Shown one piece after another: positions 1 to 7,148 of a stretch of DNA of 17,589 nucleotides. This stretch comes from RGIG8748 sp045578205 (lineage in GTDB: Bacteria; Bacillota; Clostridia; UMGS1810), in NCBI GenBank assembly GCA_045578205.1, contig JAZNJU010000182.1:1-17589 (forward strand). The letters are read 5' to 3'. Made by a program: the position numbers and the translations under genes. Positions within the stretch are counted from its first letter, which is position 1. The number at the start of each line of letters is the position of its first letter. The notes beneath the pieces were generated by a model. The model made no database searches. It saw only the letters and a program-made list of their open reading frames with translations, and was not told where the DNA came from.

Positions 1-1505
1 TTGAAGAAGAAAAAGACGAAAACAGTAAAATTATAGGTCATTTTGGCTTAGGATTTTACAGTGCGTTTATGGCATCCGGCGTGGTTGAAATCGACACACT
101 TTCATATAAAGATGGTGCAAAGGCCGTGCATTGGATTTCCGATGGCGGTGCCGAGTTTGAAATAAGCGAAAGTGACAAAAAAAGTCGCGGAACGGTTATA
201 ACTCTCCACATTGCCGAAGAATCCAAAGAATTTCTGGAAATGAGCAAGGTAAGAGAAACCTTGGTTAAGTATTGCGGATTTTTGCCTGTAGAAATTTATC
301 TTGTTGACAAATCAAACAAGCAGAATGAGGAAATTCAGCCGATTAACGATACCAATCCGCTTTGGTTAAAGAAACCTTCCGAATGTACCGAAGAAGAATA
401 TAAAAACTTCTACCATAAGGTATTTATGGATTTTTCTGACCCATTGTTCTGGATACATCTCAATGTCGATTTTCCTTTTAATCTTAAAGGCATTTTGTAT
501 TTTCCAAAACTTAATCACGAATACCAGAGTCTCGAAGGTCAGGTTAAATTATTTAATAATCAGGTGTTTATTGCCGATAATATAAAAGAGGTAATACCTG
601 AGTATCTGTTGCTTTTAAAGGGTGTTGTGGACTGTCCCGATTTACCGCTCAATGTATCCAGAAGTTTTCTGCAAAATGACGGATATGTAACCAAGGTATC
701 CGCTCACATTACCAAGAAAGTAGCAGATAAACTGTGCAGTCTCTTTAAAACAGACCGGGAAAATTTTGAAAAATATTGGGACGATATAAATCCTTTTGTG
801 AAATACGGTTGTATGAGGGATGAAAAATTTTATGAGAAAGTAAAAGACATCATTATATTCAAAAAGTTAGACGACAGTTATGTCACTTTAAGTGAACTTA
901 CATCACAGGAGAACAAAGAGTTATTCTATGTAACCGATACACGTTCACAAAGTCAATATGTCGAAATGCTTAAAGAAGAAAACATAGAACCTGTTTTGCT
1001 GAATAATGGAATTGATAACCACTTCCTTTCTTTCATTGAATATAAAATCTCTGATTTGACATTCAAGAGGGTAGATTCATTTGTATCTGACCGTCTTAAA
1101 AACAATGATGAAAAAAAGGATACGGACACAGCGAGTAAAATCAAAGATTTGTTTGCCGAGTATCTGCCGGGAGAAGCAGTTGTTGCGGAAAACTTAAAAA
1201 CAGACAAGATATGTGCTATGTTCGTTGTAAGCGAAGAAGCGCGCAGAATGGAAGAAATGCAGAGATTGTATGGCGGTATGAATCTGGGTGCGTTCCCCGA
1301 AACCCCAAAAACCCTTGTAATAAATACCAATAGTGCCATCATCAGAAAAATCCCCCAAATTGATGATGAGAACATCAGGGATTTACTGTGTAAAAATATA
1401 ATCGATATGGCAAAACTATCACACGATACCCTGGATGGTGAGGGACGACTCGAATTTATTAGAAGAAACACAGAAATTATGGATTTGATTTTGAAAAATA
1501 TGTAA
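1..1505 (+). CDS. htpG: Molecular chaperone HtpG (Hsp90), 5'-truncated by window edge
   Basis: ATP-dependent cytosolic Hsp90 chaperone. The reading frame is already open at the left edge (first full codon at base 3), so the true start lies outside the window; the first Met inside (base 69) is not the start. The first visible residues include IIGHFGLGFYSAF, the glycine-rich ATP-lid segment of the GHKL ATPase domain, so roughly the first 110-120 residues are missing. About 500 residues remain, in line with a full protein near 620. The middle domain is recognisable by the KGILYFP segment and by DLPLNVSRSFLQ, the family's conserved DxPLNVSR motif. The C-terminal third is more divergent, as expected for the dimerisation domain. 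The gene ends in TAA at 1503-1505 and is followed by an inverted repeat. No partner gene is visible upstream. Family assignment is secure. Confidence 0.96.
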   Translation, partial: EEEKDENSKIIGHFGLGFYSAFMASGVVEIDTLSYKDGAKAVHWISDGGAEFEISESDKKSRGTVITLHIAEESKEFLEMSKVRETLVKYCGFLPVEIYLVDKSNKQNEEIQPINDTNPLWLKKPSECTEEEYKNFYHKVFMDFSDPLFWIHLNVDFPFNLKGILYFPKLNHEYQSLEGQVKLFNNQVFIADNIKEVIPEYLLLLKGVVDCPDLPLNVSRSFLQNDGYVTKVSAHITKKVADKLCSLFKTDRENFEKYWDDINPFVKYGCMRDEKFYEKVKDIIIFKKLDDSYVTLSELTSQENKELFYVTDTRSQSQYVEMLKEENIEPVLLNNGIDNHFLSFIEYKISDLTFKRVDSFVSDRLKNNDEKKDTDTASKIKDLFAEYLPGEAVVAENLKTDKICAMFVVSEEARRMEEMQRLYGGMNLGAFPETPKTLVINTNSAIIRKIPQIDDENIRDLLCKNIIDMAKLSHDTLDGEGRLEFIRRNTEIMDLILKNM

Positions 1506-1518
1506 AAACACAGTTACA

Positions 1519-1559
1519 TAGCAAACTTGAGTTTAATCAGTTTAAACTCAAGTTTGCTA
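1519..1559. repeat. 18-bp perfect inverted repeat after htpG
   Basis: Arms 1519-1536 and 1542-1559 are exact reverse complements around a 5-base loop (TCAGT). The stem starts 13 bases after the htpG stop codon. Unlike the other terminators in this window it has no T-run on either strand: it is followed by seven A's on the + strand. It may be an atypical or Rho-type htpG terminator, an RNA 3'-end stabiliser, or a dimeric protein binding site. The structure is certain; the role is not. Confidence 0.75.
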
Positions 1560-1578
1560 AAAAAATTCGAAAAATCTA

Positions 1579-1607
1579 TTGACAAGAGGCAAATTAAGTG
1601 TTAGAAT
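1579..1607 (+). promoter_or_regulatory. Sigma-A promoter for tRNA-Gly
   Basis: TTGACA at 1579-1584 and TAGAAT at 1602-1607 are separated by 17 bases. This predicts transcription starting near 1614, about 20 bases before the tRNA. The -35 is a perfect match and the -10 differs at one position. Confidence 0.82.
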
Positions 1608-1633
1608 ATTTAACCGTAGAGTAAATATTGTTT

Positions 1634-1708
1634 GCGGGAGTGGCTCAGTGGTAGAGCGTCACCTTGCCAAGGTGAACGTCGCGAGTTCGAATCTCGTCTT
1701 CCGCTCCA
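1634..1708 (+). tRNA. tRNA-Gly(GCC)
   Basis: A complete cloverleaf can be folded. Acceptor stem GCGGGAG pairs with CTTCCGC (one G-T), the D-arm is GCTC/GAGC, the anticodon stem is TCACC/GGTGA around loop TTGCCAA, and the T-arm carries TTCGAAT. The anticodon is GCC, reading GGC and GGT glycine codons. CCA is encoded (1706-1708). The gene stands alone between its own promoter and terminator. Confidence 0.97.
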
Positions 1709-1747
1709 AAATCGGCAAAGTTCTTTTGACTTTGCCGATTTTATTTG
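1709..1747 (+). terminator. Intrinsic terminator of tRNA-Gly
   Basis: A 12-bp perfect stem (1709-1720 with 1730-1741) begins immediately after the encoded CCA. It has a 9-base T-rich loop and runs into TTTTATTT. The strong hairpin directly abutting the tRNA 3' end suggests the transcript is monocistronic. Confidence 0.88.
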
Positions 1748-1773
1748 TAACACACACTATATATTGTGTGTTA
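1748..1773. promoter_or_regulatory. 26-bp near-perfect palindrome upstream of the pflB promoter
   Basis: TAACACACA (1748-1756) and TGTGTGTTA (1765-1773) flank a TATATA centre; 12 of 13 symmetric base pairs match, with only 1757/1764 failing. It ends 45 bases before the pflB -35. It resembles a dimeric regulator site, for example a redox or catabolite activator, but does not fit the Rex, FNR or Crp consensus as I know them. A backup terminator for the tRNA is less likely because the T-run after it is interrupted. Confidence 0.5.
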
Positions 1774-1818
1774 TCGTGTTTTTGATGGAATATATAGTAA
1801 TATTTTGCAAAAAAACAC

Positions 1819-1847
1819 TTGACATTTTTTTTGCTATAATATATAAT
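1819..1847 (+). promoter_or_regulatory. Perfect-consensus sigma-A promoter for pflBA
   Basis: TTGACA (1819-1824), a 17-base spacer and TATAAT (1842-1847) match the consensus at every position. An A-run (1809-1815) just upstream could serve as an UP element. Transcription is predicted to begin near 1854, exactly where the riboswitch aptamer starts. A maximal promoter implies that control is exercised downstream, by the riboswitch, and/or by a bound regulator. Confidence 0.9.
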
Positions 1848-1854
1848 GTAATTG

Positions 1855-1946
1855 TCCTTGCAACTGACGGAACATAGATAACTATGAGGGAGCAAGGGCT
1901 ACATAGTGCCGACCGTCTGGGCTCCCTTGTTTTTGGGAGCCTTTTT
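1855..1946 (+). promoter_or_regulatory. ZTP riboswitch (pfl motif) controlling pflBA
   Basis: The leader carries the hallmark 3' sequence of the pfl/ZTP class, GCCGACCGTCTGGGC (1908-1922), and the GAGGGAGC segment (1886-1893). P1 pairs CCTTGC (1856-1861) with GCAAGG (1892-1897). A short hairpin CATAG/CTATG (1873-1877 with 1882-1886) lies inside it. The 3' strand of the last aptamer helix (GGGC, 1919-1922) is also the 5' strand of an intrinsic terminator. Ligand binding should therefore hold that strand and let RNA polymerase read through, giving an ON switch. This class is known to sense ZTP/ZMP, alarmones of 10-formyl-THF shortage. Its position in front of pyruvate formate-lyase fits. Confidence 0.92.
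1920..1946 (+). terminator. Riboswitch-controlled terminator in the pflB leader
   Basis: GGCTCCC (1920-1926) pairs with GGGAGCC (1935-1941) around loop TTGTTTTT and is followed by five T's (1942-1946). The left arm overlaps the final aptamer helix, so the two folds exclude each other. This is the expression platform of the ZTP riboswitch. Confidence 0.88.
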
Positions 1947-1968
1947 GATATTTTTAGGAGGGATGAAT

Positions 1969-4194
1969 ATGACTTGTTACAGAAACTTCAAAGAGGGTAA
2001 TTGGAACAACGCCATCGATGTGGCTGATTTTATAAAAATGAATTTCACTACATACAGCGGTAATGCGGATTTTCTTGCGGGAACCACTACTCGTACCGAT
2101 GCTGTCAAAAACAGGGTTGAGGAACTTCTTGTTGCAGAAACCCAAAACGGCGGTGTTCTCGATGTTGACACAAAAACGGTTTCTTCCATACTTTCTCACA
2201 AACCCGGTTACATCATAAAAGGTCAGGATATAATTCTTGGTCTTCAGACAGATGAACCCTTAAAGCGCGCCGTAAATCCTTTTTCTGGATACCGCAACAC
2301 TATCCAGGCGTGTGAAGCATACGGTTATGAACTTGGCGACAATGTAAAACAGGAATTTAAATTCAGAACAACACACAACACCGGTGTTTTCAGAGTTTAT
2401 ACAGATACAATGCGCAAGGCAAGACATGCAGGTATTCTTACCGGTCTTCCCGATGCTTATTCCCGAGGAAGAATTATTGGTGATTACAGAAGAATTGCTT
2501 TGTACGGTATGGATTATCTCATCGAGCAGAGAAAATTGGATAAGACCCGTATAAGCGAAAGAATGATGAATGAAGAAACTATACATCTTGTTGAAGATAT
2601 TCAGAAGCAGATTGAGTTCATGAATGCCCTTGTGCTTATGGCTAAAGAGTACGGATGCGACATTTCACGTCCTGCCGAAAATGCAAAAGAGGCTATCCAG
2701 TGGCTCTATTTCGGATATCTCGGTGCTGTAAAGGAACAAAACGGTGCTGCCAACAGTATAGGAAGAATATCTGCATTTATAGATATATATATCGAAAGAG
2801 ATCTTAAAGAGGGCACTTTGGATGAATCCGGTGCACAGGAACTTATTGATGATCTTGTTCTAAAGATGCGTCTTGTAAGACATCTGCGTACACCTGAATA
2901 CAATGAACTTTTCGCAGGAGACCCTGTGTGGGTTACATGCTCTCTTGCAGGTGTAACTACCGAGGGTGTGCCCATGGTAACAAAGACCTGTTACAGATTC
3001 CTCCAGACGCTCTACAATCTCGGACCCAGTGCAGAACCCAACATAACCGTGCTCTGGTCTGATAAACTTCCTACACCGTTCAAAGAATTCTGTGCCAAGG
3101 TTTCCATTGATACGGATTCCATTCAGTATGAAAATGATGAGGTTATGCGCCCCGGATATGGTGATGATTATGCCATTGCATGTTGCGTATCTGCTATGAA
3201 AACCGGAAAGCAGATGCAGTATTTTGGCGCCAGATGTAATCTTGCAAAAGTTCTTTTGCTTGCTTTGAATGGCGGTAAGGATGAAGTGTACGGAGAACAG
3301 ATTGCTCCCGCGGGTAACGTGTTTGGTGAGGAAGTTCTTTCCTACGAAAAAGTGATAGATGCTTTCAAAGTTTATGCTTCATGGATGGCAAAACTCTATG
3401 TTAACACTATGAACGTGATACATTATATGCACGACAAATACGCATATGAGAGACTAATGATGTCTCTCCACGATCCGGAACCGGAAAGACTTATGGCGTT
3501 CGGTATAAGCGGTCTCAGTGTATTGGTAGACAGCCTCAGTGCCATTAAATATGCCAAAGTTTCTCCTGTTAAGGACGACAGGGGAGTTATAGTTGATTTC
3601 AACTGCGAGGGCGAATTCCCCAAATACGGAAATGATGATGATAGGGTAGACGAGATAGCAAAATGGGTTACAGAGTTTTTCTACAAAGAACTTTGTAAAA
3701 CACCTGCATACAGAAATGCTGTACACACACTTTCCATTCTGACCATAACTTCAAATGTGGTATATGGCAAAAAAACGGGTGCAACTCCCGATGGCAGAAA
3801 GAAAGGTGAGCCTTTTGCACCCGGTGCTAACCCAATGCACGGAAGAGATTGCGAGGGTGCTCTGGCTTCTTTGAATTCTGTTGCCAAAATTAATTATGAT
3901 TGTTGCAGAGACGGTGTATCCAATACTTTCTCCATAACTCCCGATTCTCTTGGCGTTGATGATGCGGACCGTATCCAAAAATTGGTGGTAATCCTCGACG
4001 GTTACTTTGCCCAGAAGGCACATCACCTCAATGTCAATGTCTTGAACAGACAAAAACTTATTGATGCAATGGAAAATCCTGACCTGTATCCTTCGCTTAC
4101 AATACGTGTCAGCGGATATGCAGTTAACTTCAATAAACTTTCCAAAGATAAGCAACTTGAAGTTATTTCCAGAACTTTCCATGAAAAAATGTAG
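1969..4194 (+). CDS. pflB: Formate C-acetyltransferase (pyruvate formate-lyase)
   Basis: Cytosolic glycyl-radical enzyme converting pyruvate and CoA to acetyl-CoA and formate in anaerobic fermentation. The product is 741 residues, normal for the family (about 740-760). The catalytic pair Cys405-Cys406 lies in IACCVSAM, and the glycyl radical site is Gly716 in RVSGYAV, 25 residues from the C-terminus. Start choice: AGGAGG (1956-1961) is 7 bases before ATG 1969, whereas ATG 1963 sits directly against it. An in-frame GTG at 1906 would lie inside the riboswitch and is not used. The activase gene pflA follows 9 bases later, forming a two-gene operon. Expression should depend on the upstream riboswitch and on post-translational activation by PflA. 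Both key motifs are intact, and the DNA looks native to the region. Confidence 0.97.
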   Translation: MTCYRNFKEGNWNNAIDVADFIKMNFTTYSGNADFLAGTTTRTDAVKNRVEELLVAETQNGGVLDVDTKTVSSILSHKPGYIIKGQDIILGLQTDEPLKRAVNPFSGYRNTIQACEAYGYELGDNVKQEFKFRTTHNTGVFRVYTDTMRKARHAGILTGLPDAYSRGRIIGDYRRIALYGMDYLIEQRKLDKTRISERMMNEETIHLVEDIQKQIEFMNALVLMAKEYGCDISRPAENAKEAIQWLYFGYLGAVKEQNGAANSIGRISAFIDIYIERDLKEGTLDESGAQELIDDLVLKMRLVRHLRTPEYNELFAGDPVWVTCSLAGVTTEGVPMVTKTCYRFLQTLYNLGPSAEPNITVLWSDKLPTPFKEFCAKVSIDTDSIQYENDEVMRPGYGDDYAIACCVSAMKTGKQMQYFGARCNLAKVLLLALNGGKDEVYGEQIAPAGNVFGEEVLSYEKVIDAFKVYASWMAKLYVNTMNVIHYMHDKYAYERLMMSLHDPEPERLMAFGISGLSVLVDSLSAIKYAKVSPVKDDRGVIVDFNCEGEFPKYGNDDDRVDEIAKWVTEFFYKELCKTPAYRNAVHTLSILTITSNVVYGKKTGATPDGRKKGEPFAPGANPMHGRDCEGALASLNSVAKINYDCCRDGVSNTFSITPDSLGVDDADRIQKLVVILDGYFAQKAHHLNVNVLNRQKLIDAMENPDLYPSLTIRVSGYAVNFNKLSKDKQLEVISRTFHEKM

Positions 4195-4203
4195 GTTTTC
4201 ACT

Positions 4204-4923
4204 ATGAATGGTTTTGTTCATTCTTTCGAAAGCCTTGCAGCAGTTGACGGACAAGGTCTGCGGTGTGCACTTTTCCTTTCGGGATGTCCTTTGAGGTGTG
4301 CCTATTGCCACAATCCCGATACGTGGCAACCTGACGGCGGCAAGGAAACCAAAGCCGAAGATATTGTGCGCAAGATAGTAAGATACAAACCGTATTTCGG
4401 TGCAGATGGCGGAGTCACCTTTACCGGCGGCGAACCGCTCTGTCAGGCAAAATTTATAAATGAAGTATCCAACCAACTTAAAGATTTTGGCGTTGGCTAT
4501 GTTGTGGACACCTCGGGATTTATTCCTTTGGATGACAATGTTAAAAAAGCACTTTCGAATTCACAACATGTCATACTTGACCTTAAGTTCTGGGATAATG
4601 ACGCATATATAAAATATACCAAGGTGGGTATTGACCCGATATTGAAAACACTTAACTATCTTGAAAGCATCGGGAAACCAACATGGATCAGAACGGTAAT
4701 AATCCCCGGAATAAACGACAGTGAAGAAATCCTCGATTTGTACATGAGATATCTTACGGGAAAAAAGTGTGTAGAAAAGTATGAACTGCTTGCTTTTCAT
4801 ACAATGGGCTTTTATAAGTACGATAAACTGGGAATACAAAATCTTCTCGCAGATAAGCAATCTTTGGAAACTTCTGTCAAAGAACGTTTGCAAAGTTATG
4901 TTAATTCAAAATTGTTTAAATAA
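4204..4923 (+). CDS. pflA: Pyruvate formate-lyase activating enzyme (radical SAM)
   Basis: Radical S-adenosylmethionine enzyme that abstracts hydrogen from the glycine of PflB to create its glycyl radical. The product is 239 residues, the usual size. The [4Fe-4S] motif CxxxCxxC is Cys28-Cys32-Cys35 (GCPLRCAYC), and the SAM-binding GGE motif is in VTFTGGEPL. The gene begins 9 bases after the pflB stop codon. No good ribosome binding site is visible (only TAGG at the stop codon), so translation is probably coupled to pflB. This may keep the activase below the level of its substrate. A terminator follows, closing the pflBA unit. Confidence 0.96.
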   Translation: MNGFVHSFESLAAVDGQGLRCALFLSGCPLRCAYCHNPDTWQPDGGKETKAEDIVRKIVRYKPYFGADGGVTFTGGEPLCQAKFINEVSNQLKDFGVGYVVDTSGFIPLDDNVKKALSNSQHVILDLKFWDNDAYIKYTKVGIDPILKTLNYLESIGKPTWIRTVIIPGINDSEEILDLYMRYLTGKKCVEKYELLAFHTMGFYKYDKLGIQNLLADKQSLETSVKERLQSYVNSKLFK

Positions 4924-4930
4924 AAGCAAT

Positions 4931-4963
4931 GCGAAAAAGACATTTTCGGATGTCTTTTTTCGC
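4931..4963 (+). terminator. Intrinsic terminator after pflA
   Basis: GCGAAAAAGACA (4931-4942) pairs with TGTCTTTTTTCGC (4951-4963), with one extra T in the right arm. The A-run on the left and T-run on the right make it potentially bidirectional. It separates pflBA from the pyrH operon. Confidence 0.82.
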
Positions 4964-4986
4964 TGTTCAAACTGTAAAAAAATGCC

Positions 4987-5015
4987 TTGCATTTCCATGG
5001 GGTGTATGTTATAAT
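4987..5015 (+). promoter_or_regulatory. Extended -10 promoter for the pyrH-rnjA operon
   Basis: TTGCAT (4987-4992), a 17-base spacer and TATAAT (5010-5015), with a TG at 5007-5008 giving an extended -10. Transcription should begin near 5022, leaving a short AT-rich leader before the pyrH ribosome binding site. No other convincing promoter is apparent before rnjA ends, so this probably drives seven genes. Confidence 0.82.
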
Positions 5016-5058
5016 TGTAACGAATAAAAATTTTAATTTTTTTGCGGAGGATATCAGT

Positions 5059-5769
5059 ATGCCGAAATACAAAAGAGTTCTTTTGAAGTTGAGTGGCGAG
5101 GCACTTGCAGGAGATAAACATTTTGGTCTTTGCGAAGAAACAATCGGAAAAATTACCGACAGAATCAAAGAAGCGCTTAACCTGGGTGTTGAGATTGCCA
5201 TTGTTGTAGGTGGCGGAAATTTCTGGCGCGGCAGAAGCGGTACACAGATGGACAGAACCCGTGCTGATCACATGGGAATGCTGGCAACTGTCATAAATTC
5301 CCTTGCTCTTCAGGATGCTTTGGAGCAAAGGGGAGTACCCACCAGAGTTCAGACTGCCATTGAAATGCGACAGATTGCAGAACCCTATATCAGAGGAAAG
5401 GCAGCAAGACATCTGGAAAAAGGAAGAATTGTTATTTTTGGATGCGGAACAGGCAATCCGTTCTTTTCTACAGACACAACTGCCGCACTTCGCGCAGCGG
5501 AGATAGATGCAGAAATAATACTTCTTGCAAAAAAAGTTGATGCTGTATATGACAGCGATCCAAATGTCAATCCCGATGCAGTCAGATTTGACCAACTTTC
5601 CTACAAGGAAGTATTGAACCGCGGATTGGGTGTAATGGATTCCACGGCAACTTCTCTTTGTATGGACAACAATATTCCAATAAGAGTATTTGGACTGGAT
5701 GACCCCGAAAACATTATAAAAGTTTTAAACGGCGAAGAAATAGGAACACTGGTTTCTAATATAATATAA
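5059..5769 (+). CDS. pyrH: UMP kinase
   Basis: Bacterial-type UMP kinase of the amino-acid kinase fold: UMP + ATP to UDP + ADP, the first committed step to UTP and CTP, normally hexameric and regulated by GTP and UTP. The product is 236 residues, normal length. Motifs in order: LLKLSGEAL (phosphate loop with Lys10), VVGGGNFWRG near residues 49-58, a central TDTTAALRAAEI segment, and LLAKKVDAVYDSDP, typical of the nucleotide-binding C-terminal half. GGAGG at 5046-5050 is 8 bases before this ATG. The frame stays open upstream to 4987, but that stretch overlaps the promoter and is not coding. Genes rpsB and tsf, which often precede pyrH-frr, are absent. pyrH is first in the operon here. Confidence 0.96.
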   Translation: MPKYKRVLLKLSGEALAGDKHFGLCEETIGKITDRIKEALNLGVEIAIVVGGGNFWRGRSGTQMDRTRADHMGMLATVINSLALQDALEQRGVPTRVQTAIEMRQIAEPYIRGKAARHLEKGRIVIFGCGTGNPFFSTDTTAALRAAEIDAEIILLAKKVDAVYDSDPNVNPDAVRFDQLSYKEVLNRGLGVMDSTATSLCMDNNIPIRVFGLDDPENIIKVLNGEEIGTLVSNII

Positions 5770-5794
5770 TAATCATATACAAGGAGGCTACATT

Positions 5795-6349
5795 ATGGCT
5801 AACAATCTCAGCGCTTTTGAAGATAAGATGAAAAAGACGATTTCAGTTCTTGAAAACGAAATGAAAACCGTCAGAGCAGGCAGAGCAAATCCTGCAATTC
5901 TTGATAAGGTAAGTGTTGAATACTACGGTGCTCCGTCACCTCTTACTACTATTGCAAATGTTAGTGTTCCCGATGCGAGAAGCATTCTTGTACAGCCTTG
6001 GGACGCTTCTATCCTCGGAGATATAGAAAAGGCTATATTAAAGTCTGATATCGGCATAACACCGAACAACGACGGGAAAGCAATCAGGCTTAACTTTCCG
6101 CCCCTTACTGAGGAAAGACGTAAAGAAATCGTTAAGGGTATTCATAAAAAAGGTGAAGACTCAAAAGTTGCAATTCGTTCCATAAGACGTGATGCAATGG
6201 AAGATGCAAAAACTCAGAAAAAGAACGGTGAAATTACGGAAGATGATGTAAAGAATATCGAAAAAGACATACAGAAACTTACCGATAATTACATCAAGGA
6301 TATAGATTCAATAATTGCTTCTAAAGAAAAAGAAGTTCTTGAAGTATAA
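5795..6349 (+). CDS. frr: Ribosome recycling factor
   Basis: Ribosome recycling factor, which with EF-G splits the post-termination ribosome so that subunits and mRNA can be reused. The product is 184 residues, the standard length (about 185). Recognisable segments are TVRAGRANPAILDKVSVEYYG near residues 25-45, the IANVSVPDAR stretch in domain II, and KNIEKDIQKLTDNYIKDID in the C-terminal helix of the three-helix bundle. AAGGAGG lies 8 bases before the ATG. It sits 25 bases after pyrH, in the pyrH-frr order conserved across bacteria. A hairpin follows the stop codon before uppS. Nothing unusual in the protein. Confidence 0.97.
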   Translation: MANNLSAFEDKMKKTISVLENEMKTVRAGRANPAILDKVSVEYYGAPSPLTTIANVSVPDARSILVQPWDASILGDIEKAILKSDIGITPNNDGKAIRLNFPPLTEERRKEIVKGIHKKGEDSKVAIRSIRRDAMEDAKTQKKNGEITEDDVKNIEKDIQKLTDNYIKDIDSIIASKEKEVLEV

Positions 6350-6354
6350 AAATT

Positions 6355-6385
6355 ATTTCCAAGCACAGTTTTTGTGCTTGGAAAT
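6355..6385 (+). other. Intra-operon 13-bp hairpin between frr and uppS
   Basis: ATTTCCAAGCACA (6355-6367) and TGTGCTTGGAAAT (6373-6385) are perfect complements around loop GTTTT. It starts 5 bases after the frr stop codon and ends 18 bases before uppS. There is no T-run afterwards, so a full intrinsic terminator is unlikely. It may protect the 3' end of a processed pyrH-frr message, pause polymerase, or set relative expression of the halves of the operon. Confidence 0.72.
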
Positions 6386-6403
6386 TGTGCGATTGGTGAT
6401 CTT

Positions 6404-7147
6404 ATGTTATTTAAAAAGAAAAAAGCAGATGACCTTTTGGTAGATTATGATAATCTTCCGGAACACATAGGCATTATTATGGACGGCAACGGAAGATGGG
6501 CAAAAAAGAGAGGACTTCCACGAAGTTTTGGACATCGCGAGGGTGCAAAAGTTCTGGAAAAAATTACCCGTTTTGCCGGAGATATCGGAATAAGGTATAT
6601 AACTTATTATGCGTTTTCCACCGAAAATTGGAAACGTCCTACAAAAGAAGTTGAATCGCTTATGCGTCTTATGGTTGATTATCTCGATGATTATGAAAGA
6701 CTTCTGGGTGGCGAAGATATTAGAATTCGCATAATCGGAAAGCGCGAGGGATTGTCTGAGGAAATTCTGGAAAAGATAAATATTGTTGAAGAAGCGACAA
6801 AACAAAATAGCAAAATAACTATGAACATCGCCATTAATTACGGTGGAAGAGAAGATATAGTAAATGCTGTAAAAAACATAGCCAAATGTGTTGAAAATGG
6901 TGAAATGAAGGCTTCCGATATAACAGAAGAAGATATCCAAAACAATCTGTACACACACTATATGCCAGATCCGGATTTGATTATTCGCCCAAGCGGTGAA
7001 TTGCGACTTAGTAATTTTCTTATGTGGCAGAGCGCATACAGTGAATTCTGGTTTTCGGATATAAACTGGCCCGACTTCACGAAGGATGACTTTTTAAAAG
7101 CAATATCTGATTTTCAGAAAAGAAACAGAAGATACGGAGGGGTTTGA
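6404..7147 (+). CDS. uppS: Isoprenyl transferase (undecaprenyl diphosphate synthase)
   Basis: Cis-prenyltransferase that extends farnesyl diphosphate with isopentenyl diphosphate to make C55 undecaprenyl diphosphate, the carrier for peptidoglycan and wall polymers. The product is 247 residues. Motifs: HIGIIMDGNGRWAKKRG with catalytic Asp27, SFGHREGA, YAFSTENWKRP, INYGGRED, and near the C-terminus DLIIRPSGELRLSNFLMWQ. In that last motif Pro196 replaces the usual Thr of RTSGE. The frame is open from 6374 but this ATG is chosen. It follows GGTGATC (6395-6401), which matches the far 3' end of 16S rRNA instead of the usual GGAGG core. It lies 54 bases after frr and 1 base before cdsA. Its substrate comes from the pathway that dxr feeds. 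Confidence 0.95.
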   Translation: MLFKKKKADDLLVDYDNLPEHIGIIMDGNGRWAKKRGLPRSFGHREGAKVLEKITRFAGDIGIRYITYYAFSTENWKRPTKEVESLMRLMVDYLDDYERLLGGEDIRIRIIGKREGLSEEILEKINIVEEATKQNSKITMNIAINYGGREDIVNAVKNIAKCVENGEMKASDITEEDIQNNLYTHYMPDPDLIIRPSGELRLSNFLMWQSAYSEFWFSDINWPDFTKDDFLKAISDFQKRNRRYGGV

Positions 7148-7148
7148 T

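Noticed and set aside
953..1471. 172-codon minus-strand frame opposite htpG
   Set aside because: Antisense to the htpG C-terminal domain, serine-rich, with no initiation signal.
1579..1877. Short open frames of 68-81 codons across and beside the tRNA-Gly gene, on both strands
   Set aside because: They cover the promoter, tRNA and terminator, lack convincing ribosome binding sites and show no protein family character.
1906..1968. Upstream in-frame GTG extension of pflB
   Set aside because: It would begin inside the ZTP riboswitch and translate the terminator hairpin. ATG 1969 has an ideal ribosome binding site and gives the normal family N-terminus.
3751..4476. 241-codon frame on the minus strand across the pflB-pflA junction
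   Set aside because: It lies antisense to two well-conserved enzymes, has unusual composition and no ribosome binding site. It is a shadow of their codon use.
4906..5595. 229-codon minus-strand frame opposite pyrH
   Set aside because: It runs antisense through the pyrH promoter and gene, is Ser/Cys/Phe rich, and has no recognisable domain.
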